The notes below the pieces were generated by a model. It saw only the letters and a program-made list of their open reading frames with translations, was not told where the DNA came from and made no database searches. Shown one piece after another: positions 24,738-32,617 of a DNA stretch of 64,000 nucleotides. Source of the stretch: Streptomyces sp. TS71-3 (lineage in GTDB: Bacteria > Actinomycetota > Actinomycetes > Streptomycetales > Streptomycetaceae); the NCBI RefSeq assembly GCF_018327685.1, contig NZ_BNEL01000003.1, positions 2,604,001-2,668,000 on the forward strand. Reading direction: 5' to 3'. Numbering within the stretch: the first letter of the stretch is position 1; each line of letters opens with the position of its first letter. The position numbers were made by a program, and so were the translations under genes.

Positions 24738-27062
24738 CTACTTGGGGGTCCGCCACAGGTGTACCGTGCGGCGCTCGTGGTCGTTGCCCGCGATGAAACG
24801 GCCGTCCTGGCTGAAGACCACCTCGTCAGCCACGTCGTTCGAATCCTTCGCACCGCTCATCAGGATGGCGCGTGGCTTGCGGCTGGCCACGTCCCACAGC
24901 CACACCCCGGGGGCGACGCTCGCGGCGAGCGTCCTGCCGTCCGGGCTGAACGCCACGTCCTGGATCGGCTCGCCGTACCTGCCGCTGATGGTGGCCTTGA
25001 GGCGGTGGTCGGCCACGTCCCACAGCCGCACCCTGCCATCCCGGTGGCTGGTGGCGAGCGTCCCGCCGTCCGGGCTGAACGACATGCCGGTGACCGTGGA
25101 GCCGGCGTGGATAGCGGTGTAGGGCGGGTGCGAGTCCTTCACGTGGGTGATGTCCCACAGGACCACGATGTCGTCCCTCTTGCTGGTGTAGTAGACGCTG
25201 TCGGGGTCGTCGCCCGCGGCGGCGAGCAGCTTGCCGTCCGGGCTGAGGGCCAGCCCCGTGACCCCGTGTCCCTGGGTGATGTAAGCCCGTTGCCCCTCCT
25301 CGCCCTTGGGGCTGTGGACATCCCACAGGTACGCCTCGCCTGCGGGGTCGCCACTGATGATCGTCTTGCCGTCCGGGCTGAACAGCACGCCGTTCACGTC
25401 ACCGATGCCTCCGAAGTAGCGGATCATCCGCTGCCGGTCCACGTCCCACAGGCCCACCTTGCCGGTCTCGTCGCCGGCGGCGAGCAGTTTCCCGTCCGGG
25501 CTGAACGCCACTTGGCGCACCCCGAACTCGTTGCCGACCTCGTCCCGCTGGTTGAGCGAGGCGGTGGGCCTGTGCCCGGCGACGTTCCACAGCCGCAGAT
25601 CGAACTTGCTGTCGCCTTCCGGGGAGAGGTTGTCGCTTCCGGTGGCGAGGAGCTTGCCGTCCGGGCTGAACGCCGTGCCCTGGGCCTTGTGGAACCTGTC
25701 GGCGGTGGTGAGGGAGGCCTCGGGTGCGAACGAGGGATACGGGAGGGCGGGAGTGTCCGGCTTGGACGGGGGGAGGGAGAGGACGATCAGGGTGATGACG
25801 AGGGCGATCACGGCGACCCCGGCCACGCCGATCAGCACGGGCTGCCCCCGGGTGGGGCCGGAGGGGGAGTCAGGGCCCGGGGGGTGCGGCAGGGTTCCGG
25901 CGCCCTGTGGAGCCGCGGGGTCGCAGGCGGCGGCGGAGGCGGCTCCCGGTGCCGGGTCGTGCGCGGCCGCGGTGCGTGTCGGCGTCCCGGCGTCGGGCGA
26001 GCCCGGCGTCGCGGGTGGTTCGGTCCCGGCGGGCGCGGGCACCGATCCCGCCGGCGACGGAGCGGTGAGCGTGCCCGCGCCGGGGGTGCCAGGGGCCGGG
26101 GGCCGGCCGGGTGCGGCGGGCCCGGGCTCCGGCGGGGTCATGTCGACGACGGTCGCGGCATGGGTCGTCCCGTTGGCGGAGATCCGGCCACACTGCTCGA
26201 TGACCTGGGCGGGGGTCGGCCGCCGCTCGGGGTCCTTCTCCAGGCAGCCGGCGGCGACGGTCCGCAGGGGCTCGGGGCAGCCGTCGAGGTCGGGTGCCTG
26301 TTCCAGGATGCGGTAGACCACGCTGTGGTCGGTGCCGCCGCCGAAGGCGAGTCGCCCGGTGGCGGCGAACTGCGCGACGACTCCCAGCGCGAACACGTCG
26401 CCGGCCTCGGTGACGCTCTGCCCCCTGATGTACTCGGGCGCCATGTAGGCGGGCGTTCCGGTGCGCATCCCCGTGGCGGTCACCGCGGTGACGTCCGCGG
26501 CCCGGGCGATCCCGAAGTCGATGACCTTGGGGCCCTCCGCGGTCAGGATGATGTTGGAGGGCTTCAGGTCGCGGTGGATCACGTCGGCCGCGTGGATGGA
26601 CTGCAACGCCTCGGCCACCCGGGCCACCAGCCCCAGCGCCGCCTCCGCCGGCAACGGCCCGCTCTCGCCCACCGCGTGCTGGAGCGAGGGCCCGGGAACG
26701 TAGGCCGTGGCCAGCCAGGGCTCGTCGGCCCGCAGATCCGCGTCGACGACCGGCACGGTGTAGAGGCCCTGGACCCGGCGGGCCGCGGCCACCTCCTGCT
26801 CGAAACGCCTGCGGAACGACGCGTCCCCCGCGTACTCGCGGTGCACGACCTTGACCGCCACCGCGCTGCCCGCCGGCGTACGCGCCAGGTAGACGCGGCC
26901 CATCCCACCCGCGCCGAGCACGGCCTCCAGCCGGTACGGACCCACCTCGGCGGGATCGGCGGGCCCCAGCCGGCGGTGCGGTGGGGGAGATACGGGCCAG
27001 CCCGGCCGCTGCCCCACACCGACGGGCGGAACCGCCGGTCGGCCCTGATCCGGTCCGGACAT
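24738..27062 (-). CDS. Serine/threonine protein kinase with extracellular WD40 repeats
   Basis: A 774-residue Hanks-type receptor kinase. ATG 27062 follows GGGGAGC; an upstream in-frame ATG at 27098 is possible. The cytoplasmic kinase domain (about 43-290) is complete: glycine loop LGAGGMGRVYLA, Lys71 in VAVKVV, Asp165 in IHRDLKPSN and Asp182 in DFGIA. A Pro/Ala-rich linker (310-405) leads to one transmembrane helix (about 408-430). Outside lie seven WD40-type blades (about 450-774), each marked by FSPDGK-like and LWDV motifs; the fourth has ALSPDGK, the last FSQDGR. Seven blades would close a beta-propeller. It probably senses an external or envelope cue; no partner is identifiable. Confidence 0.93.
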   Translation of the reverse strand: MSGPDQGRPAVPPVGVGQRPGWPVSPPPHRRLGPADPAEVGPYRLEAVLGAGGMGRVYLARTPAGSAVAVKVVHREYAGDASFRRRFEQEVAAARRVQGLYTVPVVDADLRADEPWLATAYVPGPSLQHAVGESGPLPAEAALGLVARVAEALQSIHAADVIHRDLKPSNIILTAEGPKVIDFGIARAADVTAVTATGMRTGTPAYMAPEYIRGQSVTEAGDVFALGVVAQFAATGRLAFGGGTDHSVVYRILEQAPDLDGCPEPLRTVAAGCLEKDPERRPTPAQVIEQCGRISANGTTHAATVVDMTPPEPGPAAPGRPPAPGTPGAGTLTAPSPAGSVPAPAGTEPPATPGSPDAGTPTRTAAAHDPAPGAASAAACDPAAPQGAGTLPHPPGPDSPSGPTRGQPVLIGVAGVAVIALVITLIVLSLPPSKPDTPALPYPSFAPEASLTTADRFHKAQGTAFSPDGKLLATGSDNLSPEGDSKFDLRLWNVAGHRPTASLNQRDEVGNEFGVRQVAFSPDGKLLAAGDETGKVGLWDVDRQRMIRYFGGIGDVNGVLFSPDGKTIISGDPAGEAYLWDVHSPKGEEGQRAYITQGHGVTGLALSPDGKLLAAAGDDPDSVYYTSKRDDIVVLWDITHVKDSHPPYTAIHAGSTVTGMSFSPDGGTLATSHRDGRVRLWDVADHRLKATISGRYGEPIQDVAFSPDGRTLAASVAPGVWLWDVASRKPRAILMSGAKDSNDVADEVVFSQDGRFIAGNDHERRTVHLWRTPK

Positions 27063-27375
27063 GCTCCCCGTCACCCCTCGCTGGTCTGCCGACCACATCA
27101 CTTCCGGTGCCCGGCACCTCCCGGCCGGCGGCCACAACCCATCCCCGGCTCACCACCCCACCCAGGCACTCTCACGTATCAAGACGTGCCGAGCGAGCGA
27201 CAGCGTAAACGAATCCACCACCCGCGGGCAGGCCCGGCCGTACGGGATAGGTTCGGTGCGAGCAGCACCGACGGCTCGGCGCGGTCGCCGACGCCCGCGC
27301 TCCCCTCGCCGTCGCCTCCACGTCGACCACAGCGCCGGCCGCTCCGATCGGCCACCGCACCCGAAGGGCATCCGA
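27063..27375. other. Divergent intergenic region of 313 bases
   Basis: It lies between the kinase gene (leftward) and the HIT gene (rightward). It includes a small CACG-N8-CGTG dyad near 27174 and a possible -10 (TAGGTT, about 27248). No gene is apparent. Confidence 0.4.
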
Positions 27376-27804
27376 GTGAGCACTGTCTTCTCGCGCATCA
27401 TGGCCGGAGAACTGCCGGGCAGGTTCGTCTGGCAGGACCCCCGGGCGACGGCGTTCCTGTCCATCGCCCCCCTGACACCCGGACACACCCTCGTCGTACC
27501 GCGCCAGGAGGTCGACCAGTGGACGCGGGCGGACGGCGACCTGCTCGCCCACTGCGTAGGGGTGGCCCAGTCGATCGGCCGAGGGGTGCAACGGGCCTGG
27601 GACGCACCACGGGCCGCCATGCTCGTCGCCGGCTTCGAGGTGCCGCACCTGCACATCCACGTCGCGCCCGTGTGGGGCATGGCCGACATCGACTTCAAGA
27701 AGGCCGGTCCCGTGGAGGACGCAGCTCTCGACGAGGCGGCGGACCGGCTGCGCACGTCCCTGCGCGAGCTGGGATTCGGGGACGAGGTACCGGCCGGGGC
27801 CTGA
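27376..27804 (+). CDS. HIT (histidine triad) family protein
   Basis: A 142-residue nucleotide hydrolase or transferase. GTG 27376 follows GAAGGG. The N-terminus FSRIMAGELPGRFVWQDPRA and the active-site motif VPHLHIHVAPVW (HxHxH) are diagnostic; the catalytic nucleophile is the central His. Such proteins cleave dinucleotide polyphosphates or nucleoside phosphoramidates. It has no obvious operon partner and is followed by a terminator at 27832-27854. Confidence 0.9.
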   Translation: MSTVFSRIMAGELPGRFVWQDPRATAFLSIAPLTPGHTLVVPRQEVDQWTRADGDLLAHCVGVAQSIGRGVQRAWDAPRAAMLVAGFEVPHLHIHVAPVWGMADIDFKKAGPVEDAALDEAADRLRTSLRELGFGDEVPAGA

Positions 27805-27831
27805 CACGGCAGCGGACACCTCCCGGTGCCA

Positions 27832-27854
27832 CGACCCGGACCGGGTCCGGGTCG
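27832..27854 (+). terminator. Terminator after HIT gene
   Basis: Perfect 10-bp stem (CGACCCGGAC and complement) with loop CGG, 28 bases after the stop. Confidence 0.75.
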
Positions 27855-27983
27855 ACTCGTCTCACCCGTGCCCCTGCCCGCGTCCGCCGGCCCGAACCGG
27901 CGGACGCGGCGGACGCGGGCCCCCTCTCGCGTCCGTCTCTCATCTCGGTATGCGCAGACCACAAGCGCTCTGAGGGCCCGGGA

Positions 27984-28005
27984 CACTTACTTTTTTGTGT
28001 GTACT
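27984..28005. promoter_or_regulatory. 22-bp element upstream of SnoaL-like gene, shared with the HxlR gene
   Basis: CACTTACTTTTT-TGTG-TGTACT. Eighteen of 22 positions, including both flanks, match the element at 30100-30121 in the start of the HxlR regulator gene. It is very AT-rich for this genome and ends 35 bases before the ATG at 28041, so it would cover the -35 region of that promoter (possible -10 TACGGT at 28028-28033). Likely operator for the HxlR protein. Confidence 0.65.
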
Positions 28006-28040
28006 TCCGGTTCTCGCAGCTGCGTCCTACGGTGATCCAT

Positions 28041-28550
28041 ATGACGAACAACGCAACTGCCAACATTTCCGGCAAGTCGCTCGAAGAGCGCCTGAAGTAC
28101 GTCGAGGACCGCATCGAGATCCAGGACGTGGTCGTGCGCTACGGCCTCGGCCAGGACCTCCACCAGGACGGTGACAACGACATCCTTGAGCAGTGGGACG
28201 CCGTCTTCGCGCCCGACGCCACCGTCGACTACTCCGTCGCCGGCGACCCCTCTGTGAAGGACCTCGACTACCGTGCCCTGGTCGAGGTCATGAGGGGGTC
28301 TGACGGCTCCATGAGCGGGCTGCTGAAGTGGCAGCACTTCGAGGGCTTCTCGGCCGTCGAGATCGACGGCGACACGGCCACCGCCCGCACCCAGCACATG
28401 CACACCCACAAGGGCAGCACCGACGGTCAGGGCTGGAACCTCATCGAGACCGGTTTCTTCGTGGACCGGCTCGAACGCCGCCCCGAGGGGTGGCGCATCG
28501 CGCACCGCACCCTGGAGATCCTCTGGATGGACACCTTCCCCACCACCTGA
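28041..28550 (+). CDS. SnoaL-like / NTF2-like protein
   Basis: A 169-residue cytosolic protein of the SnoaL_4 (scytalone dehydratase-like) fold: LKYVEDRIEIQDVVVRYGLG, WDAVFAPDATVDYSVAG, LKWQHFEGFSAVEIDGDTAT, GWRIAHRTLEILWMDTFP. Such proteins include small cyclases, dehydratases and hydroxylase partners; activity cannot be read here. The ATG at 28041 has only a weak GGTGAT upstream, and a TANNNT box seven bases before it suggests a leaderless or very short leader transcript. The upstream 22-bp element ties it to the HxlR regulator at 29738-30127. Confidence 0.85.
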   Translation: MTNNATANISGKSLEERLKYVEDRIEIQDVVVRYGLGQDLHQDGDNDILEQWDAVFAPDATVDYSVAGDPSVKDLDYRALVEVMRGSDGSMSGLLKWQHFEGFSAVEIDGDTATARTQHMHTHKGSTDGQGWNLIETGFFVDRLERRPEGWRIAHRTLEILWMDTFPTT

Positions 28551-28567
28551 ACCGGCGCCGCGCCGGT
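28551..28567. terminator. Small bidirectional hairpin between converging genes
   Basis: ACCGGCG-CCG-CGCCGGT, a perfect 7-bp stem located between the stops of the SnoaL-like gene and the converging SDR gene. Confidence 0.5.
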
Positions 28568-29451
28568 CAACCGGCCTTCCTCGGCGGCGCCCGGTGCTCC
28601 GCGGGAGCGCCGGCCGGGCGCCAGGGGAGCACCTGGCCGTGGCGCACGAGCTCGCCGTACTGCCCGGGGTCGACCGGCCGGAACACCAGGTCCAGCAGGG
28701 GCACCGCCGCCTCGTCGGGGGTGGCGGCGTCACGCACGTCCCACCACGCCTGCGAGAGGCGGGTGTTCATCATTCCCGGGCACACGGAGGCGATGAGCAC
28801 ACCACGTGCCAGGTCGTCCTGACGGCGCTGCGCGGCCAGGGTACGGACGGCGGCGACCTGGCCGATCTTGGACGGGATGTTGACGAACGCGGGCCATGGG
28901 CCTCCGAACGCGCTGCCGTCCTCCACCGCGTCGCGCCAGGCGCCGACCGCCGCGTCCACCTCGTCCAGCGTCGACAGCTCGTCGAACCTGTCGTGCAGGA
29001 CCGGAGCGAGGTACGACAGCGTGCCGAGCGCGCTCGCGACGACGATCATCCGTCCGCCGTCCCGCAGCCGGGGTCCGAAGGCGCGCAGTACGCGCGTCGT
29101 GCCGAAGTTGTTGACCTCGGCGAACGCGCCGACGACGGTGCGCTGGTCGTCCTCCGGCGCGACTCCCATGACGGCGTTGTTGAAGACGATGTCGACCCCG
29201 CCGTGCCGCTCGGCGAGCAGGTCCGCGAGGTGCTGGGCGCGCTCGGGCTCCGCCACGTCGAACAGCTCGCCGCGCACGTGTGCCCGGCTGCCGGAGAGCT
29301 CGGTGGTGATCTCCTTGAGCCGGGCCTCGTTCCGGCCCGTCGCGTATACGACGTCGCCGGCGTCCAGCCGCTGTGCCAGGCCCTTGACCAGAGCCAGGCC
29401 GAGTCCCTGGGTGGCTCCGGTGACCAGTGCGATCCGCGGTGCCTTCGCCAT
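28567..29451 (-). CDS. Short-chain dehydrogenase/reductase-like protein, catalytic Tyr replaced
   Basis: A 294-residue SDR of the carbonyl-reductase type. ATG 29451 has an excellent GAGGAGGAGAC site. The cofactor motif is TGATQGLG (residues 11-18), followed by FNNAVMG (NNAG equivalent) and VVASALG with Ser140. The usual YxxxK is FVNIPSK: Lys195 is kept but the Tyr position holds Asn191. Either this subfamily uses another proton donor or it has a non-reductase role. It sits between the SnoaL-like gene and the HxlR gene and may belong to the same regulon. Confidence 0.88.
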   Translation of the reverse strand: MAKAPRIALVTGATQGLGLALVKGLAQRLDAGDVVYATGRNEARLKEITTELSGSRAHVRGELFDVAEPERAQHLADLLAERHGGVDIVFNNAVMGVAPEDDQRTVVGAFAEVNNFGTTRVLRAFGPRLRDGGRMIVVASALGTLSYLAPVLHDRFDELSTLDEVDAAVGAWRDAVEDGSAFGGPWPAFVNIPSKIGQVAAVRTLAAQRRQDDLARGVLIASVCPGMMNTRLSQAWWDVRDAATPDEAAVPLLDLVFRPVDPGQYGELVRHGQVLPWRPAGAPAEHRAPPRKAG

Positions 29452-29577
29452 GTCTCCTCCTCGGTGCGTGTCGGCACCCGGCCAGGCCGTGCCGCTCATG
29501 TCACCGTAGGATCCGGGCCTCCATGAGGCAAAGGAAAGTTCCGCACACCTGATATGCGTGAACGTCATAGGTCGTCG

Positions 29578-29607
29578 AGGTGCCCCGGTCCGAGGTGCCC
29601 CGGTCCG
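29578..29607. repeat. 15-bp direct repeat, two copies
   Basis: AGGTGCCCCGGTCCG occurs twice in tandem, followed by two imperfect copies of GGTCCGCTCGCTG. It lies in the 286-base gap between the SDR start and the HxlR stop. That gap otherwise holds the SDR promoter and no gene. Confidence 0.6.
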
Positions 29608-29737
29608 GGTCCGCTCGCTGCCGGGCCGGGGCCGAGGTCCGCTCGCTGTCGGGGGGCGACGGCTCGGCTGCCGTCCGCTCGGCGTCGGCCTGGCCGCAGC
29701 CCACCTGGCGTCGGCCGGGGCTGCCGGCCGCCCGGCG

Positions 29738-30127
29738 TCAGGCGCCCCGCTGTCCCGAGGGGCCCGTCGGGCAGGTGTTGAGCGCCCAGTCGTGCAGGGC
29801 CTCCAGTGCCGGGGTCAGGGCGGCTCCGGCCGGCGTGAGCTCGTACTCGACGTGCGGCGGGACCTTCGGGTAGGCGATCCGCCGCACCACGCCGTCCGCC
29901 TCCAGGGCCCGCAACTGCTGGATCAGCATCTTCTGGGTCACCCGCGGGATCGCGCGCTCCAGCTCGGAGAACCGGCGCGGCTGGCGGATCAGGAGGTGGT
30001 GGACGATCAGCAGCTTCCAGCGCCCCTCCAGGATGCCCAGAGCGTGCTCGACCCGGTCGATGCTGCAATCCGCCTCCGAGCCGTCGGCGGCACCGTCAGC
30101 ACTTACTTTTTCACCTGTACTGGCCAT
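29738..30127 (-). CDS. HxlR family winged-helix regulator
   Basis: A 129-residue regulator with the HxlR signature: EHALGILEGRWKLLIVHHLL, RRFSELERAIPRVTQKMLIQ, QLRALEADGVVRR and EYELTPAGAALTPALEALHDWA. One cysteine near the N-terminus (Cys21, DCSID) is where redox- or electrophile-sensing members carry their reactive thiol. The ATG at 30127 has no ribosome site; TAACAT lies seven bases upstream, so a leaderless transcript is likely. Codons 3-10 encode the 22-bp element shared with the SnoaL-like promoter, suggesting autoregulation. Confidence 0.9.
   Translation of the reverse strand: MASTGEKVSADGAADGSEADCSIDRVEHALGILEGRWKLLIVHHLLIRQPRRFSELERAIPRVTQKMLIQQLRALEADGVVRRIAYPKVPPHVEYELTPAGAALTPALEALHDWALNTCPTGPSGQRGA
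30100..30121. promoter_or_regulatory. 22-bp element inside the start of the HxlR gene
   Basis: CACTTACTTTTT-CACC-TGTACT on the plus strand, the partner of the element at 27984-28005. It lies 6-27 bases into the HxlR coding sequence. If transcription starts at or next to the ATG, a bound regulator would block elongation. Confidence 0.6.
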
Positions 30128-30218
30128 AAGGAGATGTTACGCGCCCGGGGTGCGGTAGGGATTCGGCCTGGTCAGCCCCGGGTGTGGCCGGGGAACCCCG
30201 CAGCGGGCCCTCGTGAGT

Positions 30219-30233
30219 GATAGCTCTGCTATC
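30219..30233. promoter_or_regulatory. Palindromic operator of the PrpD-TetR operon
   Basis: GATAGC-TCT-GCTATC is perfect, and weaker matches extend the dyad to about 27 bp (GTNA on the left, TNAC on the right). It lies in a 17-base spacer between a possible -35 (TGAGTG, 30214-30219) and -10 (TACGCT, 30237-30242). The TetR gene at the end of the operon is the likely ligand-controlled repressor. Confidence 0.6.
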
Positions 30234-30361
30234 GGTTACGCTGGACGCAATCCTGGACTCCGGCCCACCGCGACCGTCTCCAGTAACTGAGAGAAGGACC
30301 ATCACTTACAGCCGGTCGCCGTCCATGGCGGCCCCGGCACACCGGCACAGAGGGAACGTCC

Positions 30362-31789
30362 ATGACAGGCACCACCACCGTCTCCGCCGCCGAAGAGGCA
30401 CCGTCGACCCTCTCGGGGCGCATCGCCGCGTGGGTGTCCGCGCTGCGTTACGAGGACCTTCCGGGCGACGTCGTCGAGCGGACCAGGCTGCTCGTCCTCG
30501 ACCAGCTCGGCCTGCAACTGCGCGGGGCGACCCTGCCGAACGTGCGGCCCGTGCTGAGCCTCGCCGACGCGCAGCCGGGCAAGGCGGCGGCCACGCTGGC
30601 GCACTCCGGTGCGGCCACCACGGTCTCGCAGGCCGTGTGGGTCAACGGCACGCTCGGGCACAGCGCCGAGTACGACGACGCCCACCCGCTCGCCTGGCAC
30701 ACCAACTCCGCCGTCGTCCCCGCCGCGCTCGCGCTCGCCGAGCGCGAGGGCGCCTCCGGACGCGATCTCATCACCGCCGTGGTGGCCGGTATCCAGGTGA
30801 TGGGTCTGCTCGGCGCCGCCACGCCGAAGATGCTCGGGTTGGGCTGGCACGGCTCCAAGGTGCTCGGCGTCTTCGGCGCCGCGGCCGCCGCCGGCGCCGT
30901 TCTCGGCCTGACCCCGGCACAACTGGCCGACGCCTTCGGCATCGCCGGCAGCGACGCGGGCGGCACGATGGAGTACGACAGGAGCGGTGGCGAGGTCAAG
31001 CGCCTGCACGCCGGCTCCGCGTCGCGCTCCGGCGTGGAGGCCGCGGAGCTGGCCGGGCTCGGGTTCACCGGCCCGGCGACCCTCTTCGAGGGCCCCCGCG
31101 GGCTGCTGCGGCTCTTCGGCGGCGGCGGGGACGCCGCGGCACTGGACGCCGTCTGGGACCGCTGGCTCGTGCGGGACACCATCGTGCGGTTCTACCCGTC
31201 GGTGGCCACCAACCACGCCCCGCTGGACGCCATCCGGCACCTGCGCGCGGAGCACGGCATAGCGGCCGGCGACCTCGCGCGGATCCGGGTGGGGCTGGTC
31301 GACTTCGCGGTCGGCCACGGTGCCGCCATCACCCGGCCCACCGACGCGATCTCGGCGCAGTTCAGCCTCGCCTTCAGCGTCGGCCTGCAGTTCGTCACCG
31401 GCGGCAACGCGCCGGCGGACTACTTCGATGCCGGCCGCAGGGCCGACCCGGAGATCCTTGCCGTCGGCGACCTCGTCGAGCCCTACCCGATGCCGATCCC
31501 CGAGGGCGATCCCATCTTCAGCACCAGGGTCGACATCGAGTTGAAGGACGGCACCGCGTACGGCGCCTACCAGGCGGGATTCCGCGGCCACCCCAGCCGC
31601 CCGGCCGGCGACGCCGACATCAGGGAGAAGTTCCGGGAGAACGTCGACGGCCTGATCGCCCCCGAGCGCGCCGACGCCCTGGCGGCCGCGGTCGACCGGC
31701 TGGAGACCCTGGAGACGGTGGCCCCGCTGACCGGACTGCTCGGCGTGGACGGCCTCCGGGACAATGGAACCGGCCGCCAAGACGCGTAG
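30362..31789 (+). CDS. MmgE/PrpD family protein
   Basis: A 475-residue enzyme of the family that includes 2-methylcitrate dehydratase, cis-aconitate decarboxylase and iminodisuccinate epimerase. ATG 30362 follows AGGGAACGTCC. Recognisable parts are the all-helical domain with NGTLGHSAEYDDAHPLAWHT and GIQVMGLLGAATPKMLGLGW, then HAGSASRSGVEAAELAGLGF, and the smaller C-terminal domain with RFYPSVATNHAPLDAIRHLR. Neighbouring methylcitrate-cycle genes are absent, so a role other than propionate use is likely. It is followed 46 bases later by a TetR gene and preceded by a palindromic operator. Confidence 0.9.
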   Translation: MTGTTTVSAAEEAPSTLSGRIAAWVSALRYEDLPGDVVERTRLLVLDQLGLQLRGATLPNVRPVLSLADAQPGKAAATLAHSGAATTVSQAVWVNGTLGHSAEYDDAHPLAWHTNSAVVPAALALAEREGASGRDLITAVVAGIQVMGLLGAATPKMLGLGWHGSKVLGVFGAAAAAGAVLGLTPAQLADAFGIAGSDAGGTMEYDRSGGEVKRLHAGSASRSGVEAAELAGLGFTGPATLFEGPRGLLRLFGGGGDAAALDAVWDRWLVRDTIVRFYPSVATNHAPLDAIRHLRAEHGIAAGDLARIRVGLVDFAVGHGAAITRPTDAISAQFSLAFSVGLQFVTGGNAPADYFDAGRRADPEILAVGDLVEPYPMPIPEGDPIFSTRVDIELKDGTAYGAYQAGFRGHPSRPAGDADIREKFRENVDGLIAPERADALAAAVDRLETLETVAPLTGLLGVDGLRDNGTGRQDA

Positions 31790-31835
31790 ACCGCGCAGAC
31801 GACGACGCGTGGACCACGGAGACGAGGAGGACGCC

Positions 31836-32498
31836 ATGCCCCGCCGACCGGCGACGCCGAGGGCCGACGAGGGGCGGCCCGCCGCACGGGAACTGCGCCG
31901 GGACGCCGCCGAGAACCGCGCACGGCTGATCGCCGCCGCCGAACGCGTCTTCGCCGAATCGGGTACGGGCGCCGGGCTGGACGACATCGCGCGCGCCGCC
32001 GGCGTCGGCCCGGCCACCCTCTACCGCCGGTTCGGCAGCAAGGATGCCCTGGTCCGCGAGGTCCTGGCGGTGTTCTTCGGCCGGCTGATCGAACTCGCCC
32101 GCCGCGCCTACGCGGAGCCCGCGGAGACCTGCCTGGACACCTACCTCTACACCGTGGGCTGGGAGCTGGCGGCGAACCGCGGCTTCATGCACGGCATGTG
32201 GGGCGATCTCGCGCCGGCGGAACTCGTCCGAGAACTGGAGGACCTCACCGGAGAACTGCTGGCCAAGGCGCAGAGCGGCGGAGACGTCACCGCGGACGTG
32301 ACGGTCGGGGACGTCGCCGCCACCATCTGGGCCCTGCGCGGCATCGCCCAGACCGCGGGCGAGACCGCACCGGACGGCTGGCGCCGGCACCTCGCCCACG
32401 TCCTCGCGGGCTTCCGGGCGCCGATCGAGCACACCGCGGCCGGCCTCACCTCCGAGCAGGTCGCCGCGGCCGTCGCCGGCCAGCGGCGCACCGGGTGA
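31836..32498 (+). CDS. TetR family transcriptional regulator
   Basis: A 220-residue repressor. The ATG at 31836 is chosen for GGAGGACGCC directly upstream. The DNA-binding helix-turn-helix is GLDDIARAAGVGPATLYRRF (about residues 50-70), after RARLIAAAERVFAESG. The ligand domain ends with the C-terminal helices WRRHLAHVLAGFRAPIEHTA. It is the second gene of the PrpD operon and probably binds the palindrome at 30219-30233, giving negative feedback on both genes. Confidence 0.9.
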   Translation: MPRRPATPRADEGRPAARELRRDAAENRARLIAAAERVFAESGTGAGLDDIARAAGVGPATLYRRFGSKDALVREVLAVFFGRLIELARRAYAEPAETCLDTYLYTVGWELAANRGFMHGMWGDLAPAELVRELEDLTGELLAKAQSGGDVTADVTVGDVAATIWALRGIAQTAGETAPDGWRRHLAHVLAGFRAPIEHTAAGLTSEQVAAAVAGQRRTG

Positions 32499-32617
32499 CG
32501 GGGGGCCCGCGCAGCCCCCGGTCGCCCCTTCGCGGCATGCTGGAGCCGCCCGCCCGGCGGCCTTCACCTGGGTAAACTGCGGGAGACAACGCAGAGCCCG
32601 AACGGGAGGGAGCCGGG

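Noticed and set aside
23787..28550. A very long plus-strand open frame of about 1587 codons
   Set aside because: Most of it is antisense to the WD40 kinase or out of frame with the hydrolase and HIT genes; only its last 170 codons (from 28041) are a real gene. Long antisense frames are normal in DNA of this GC content.
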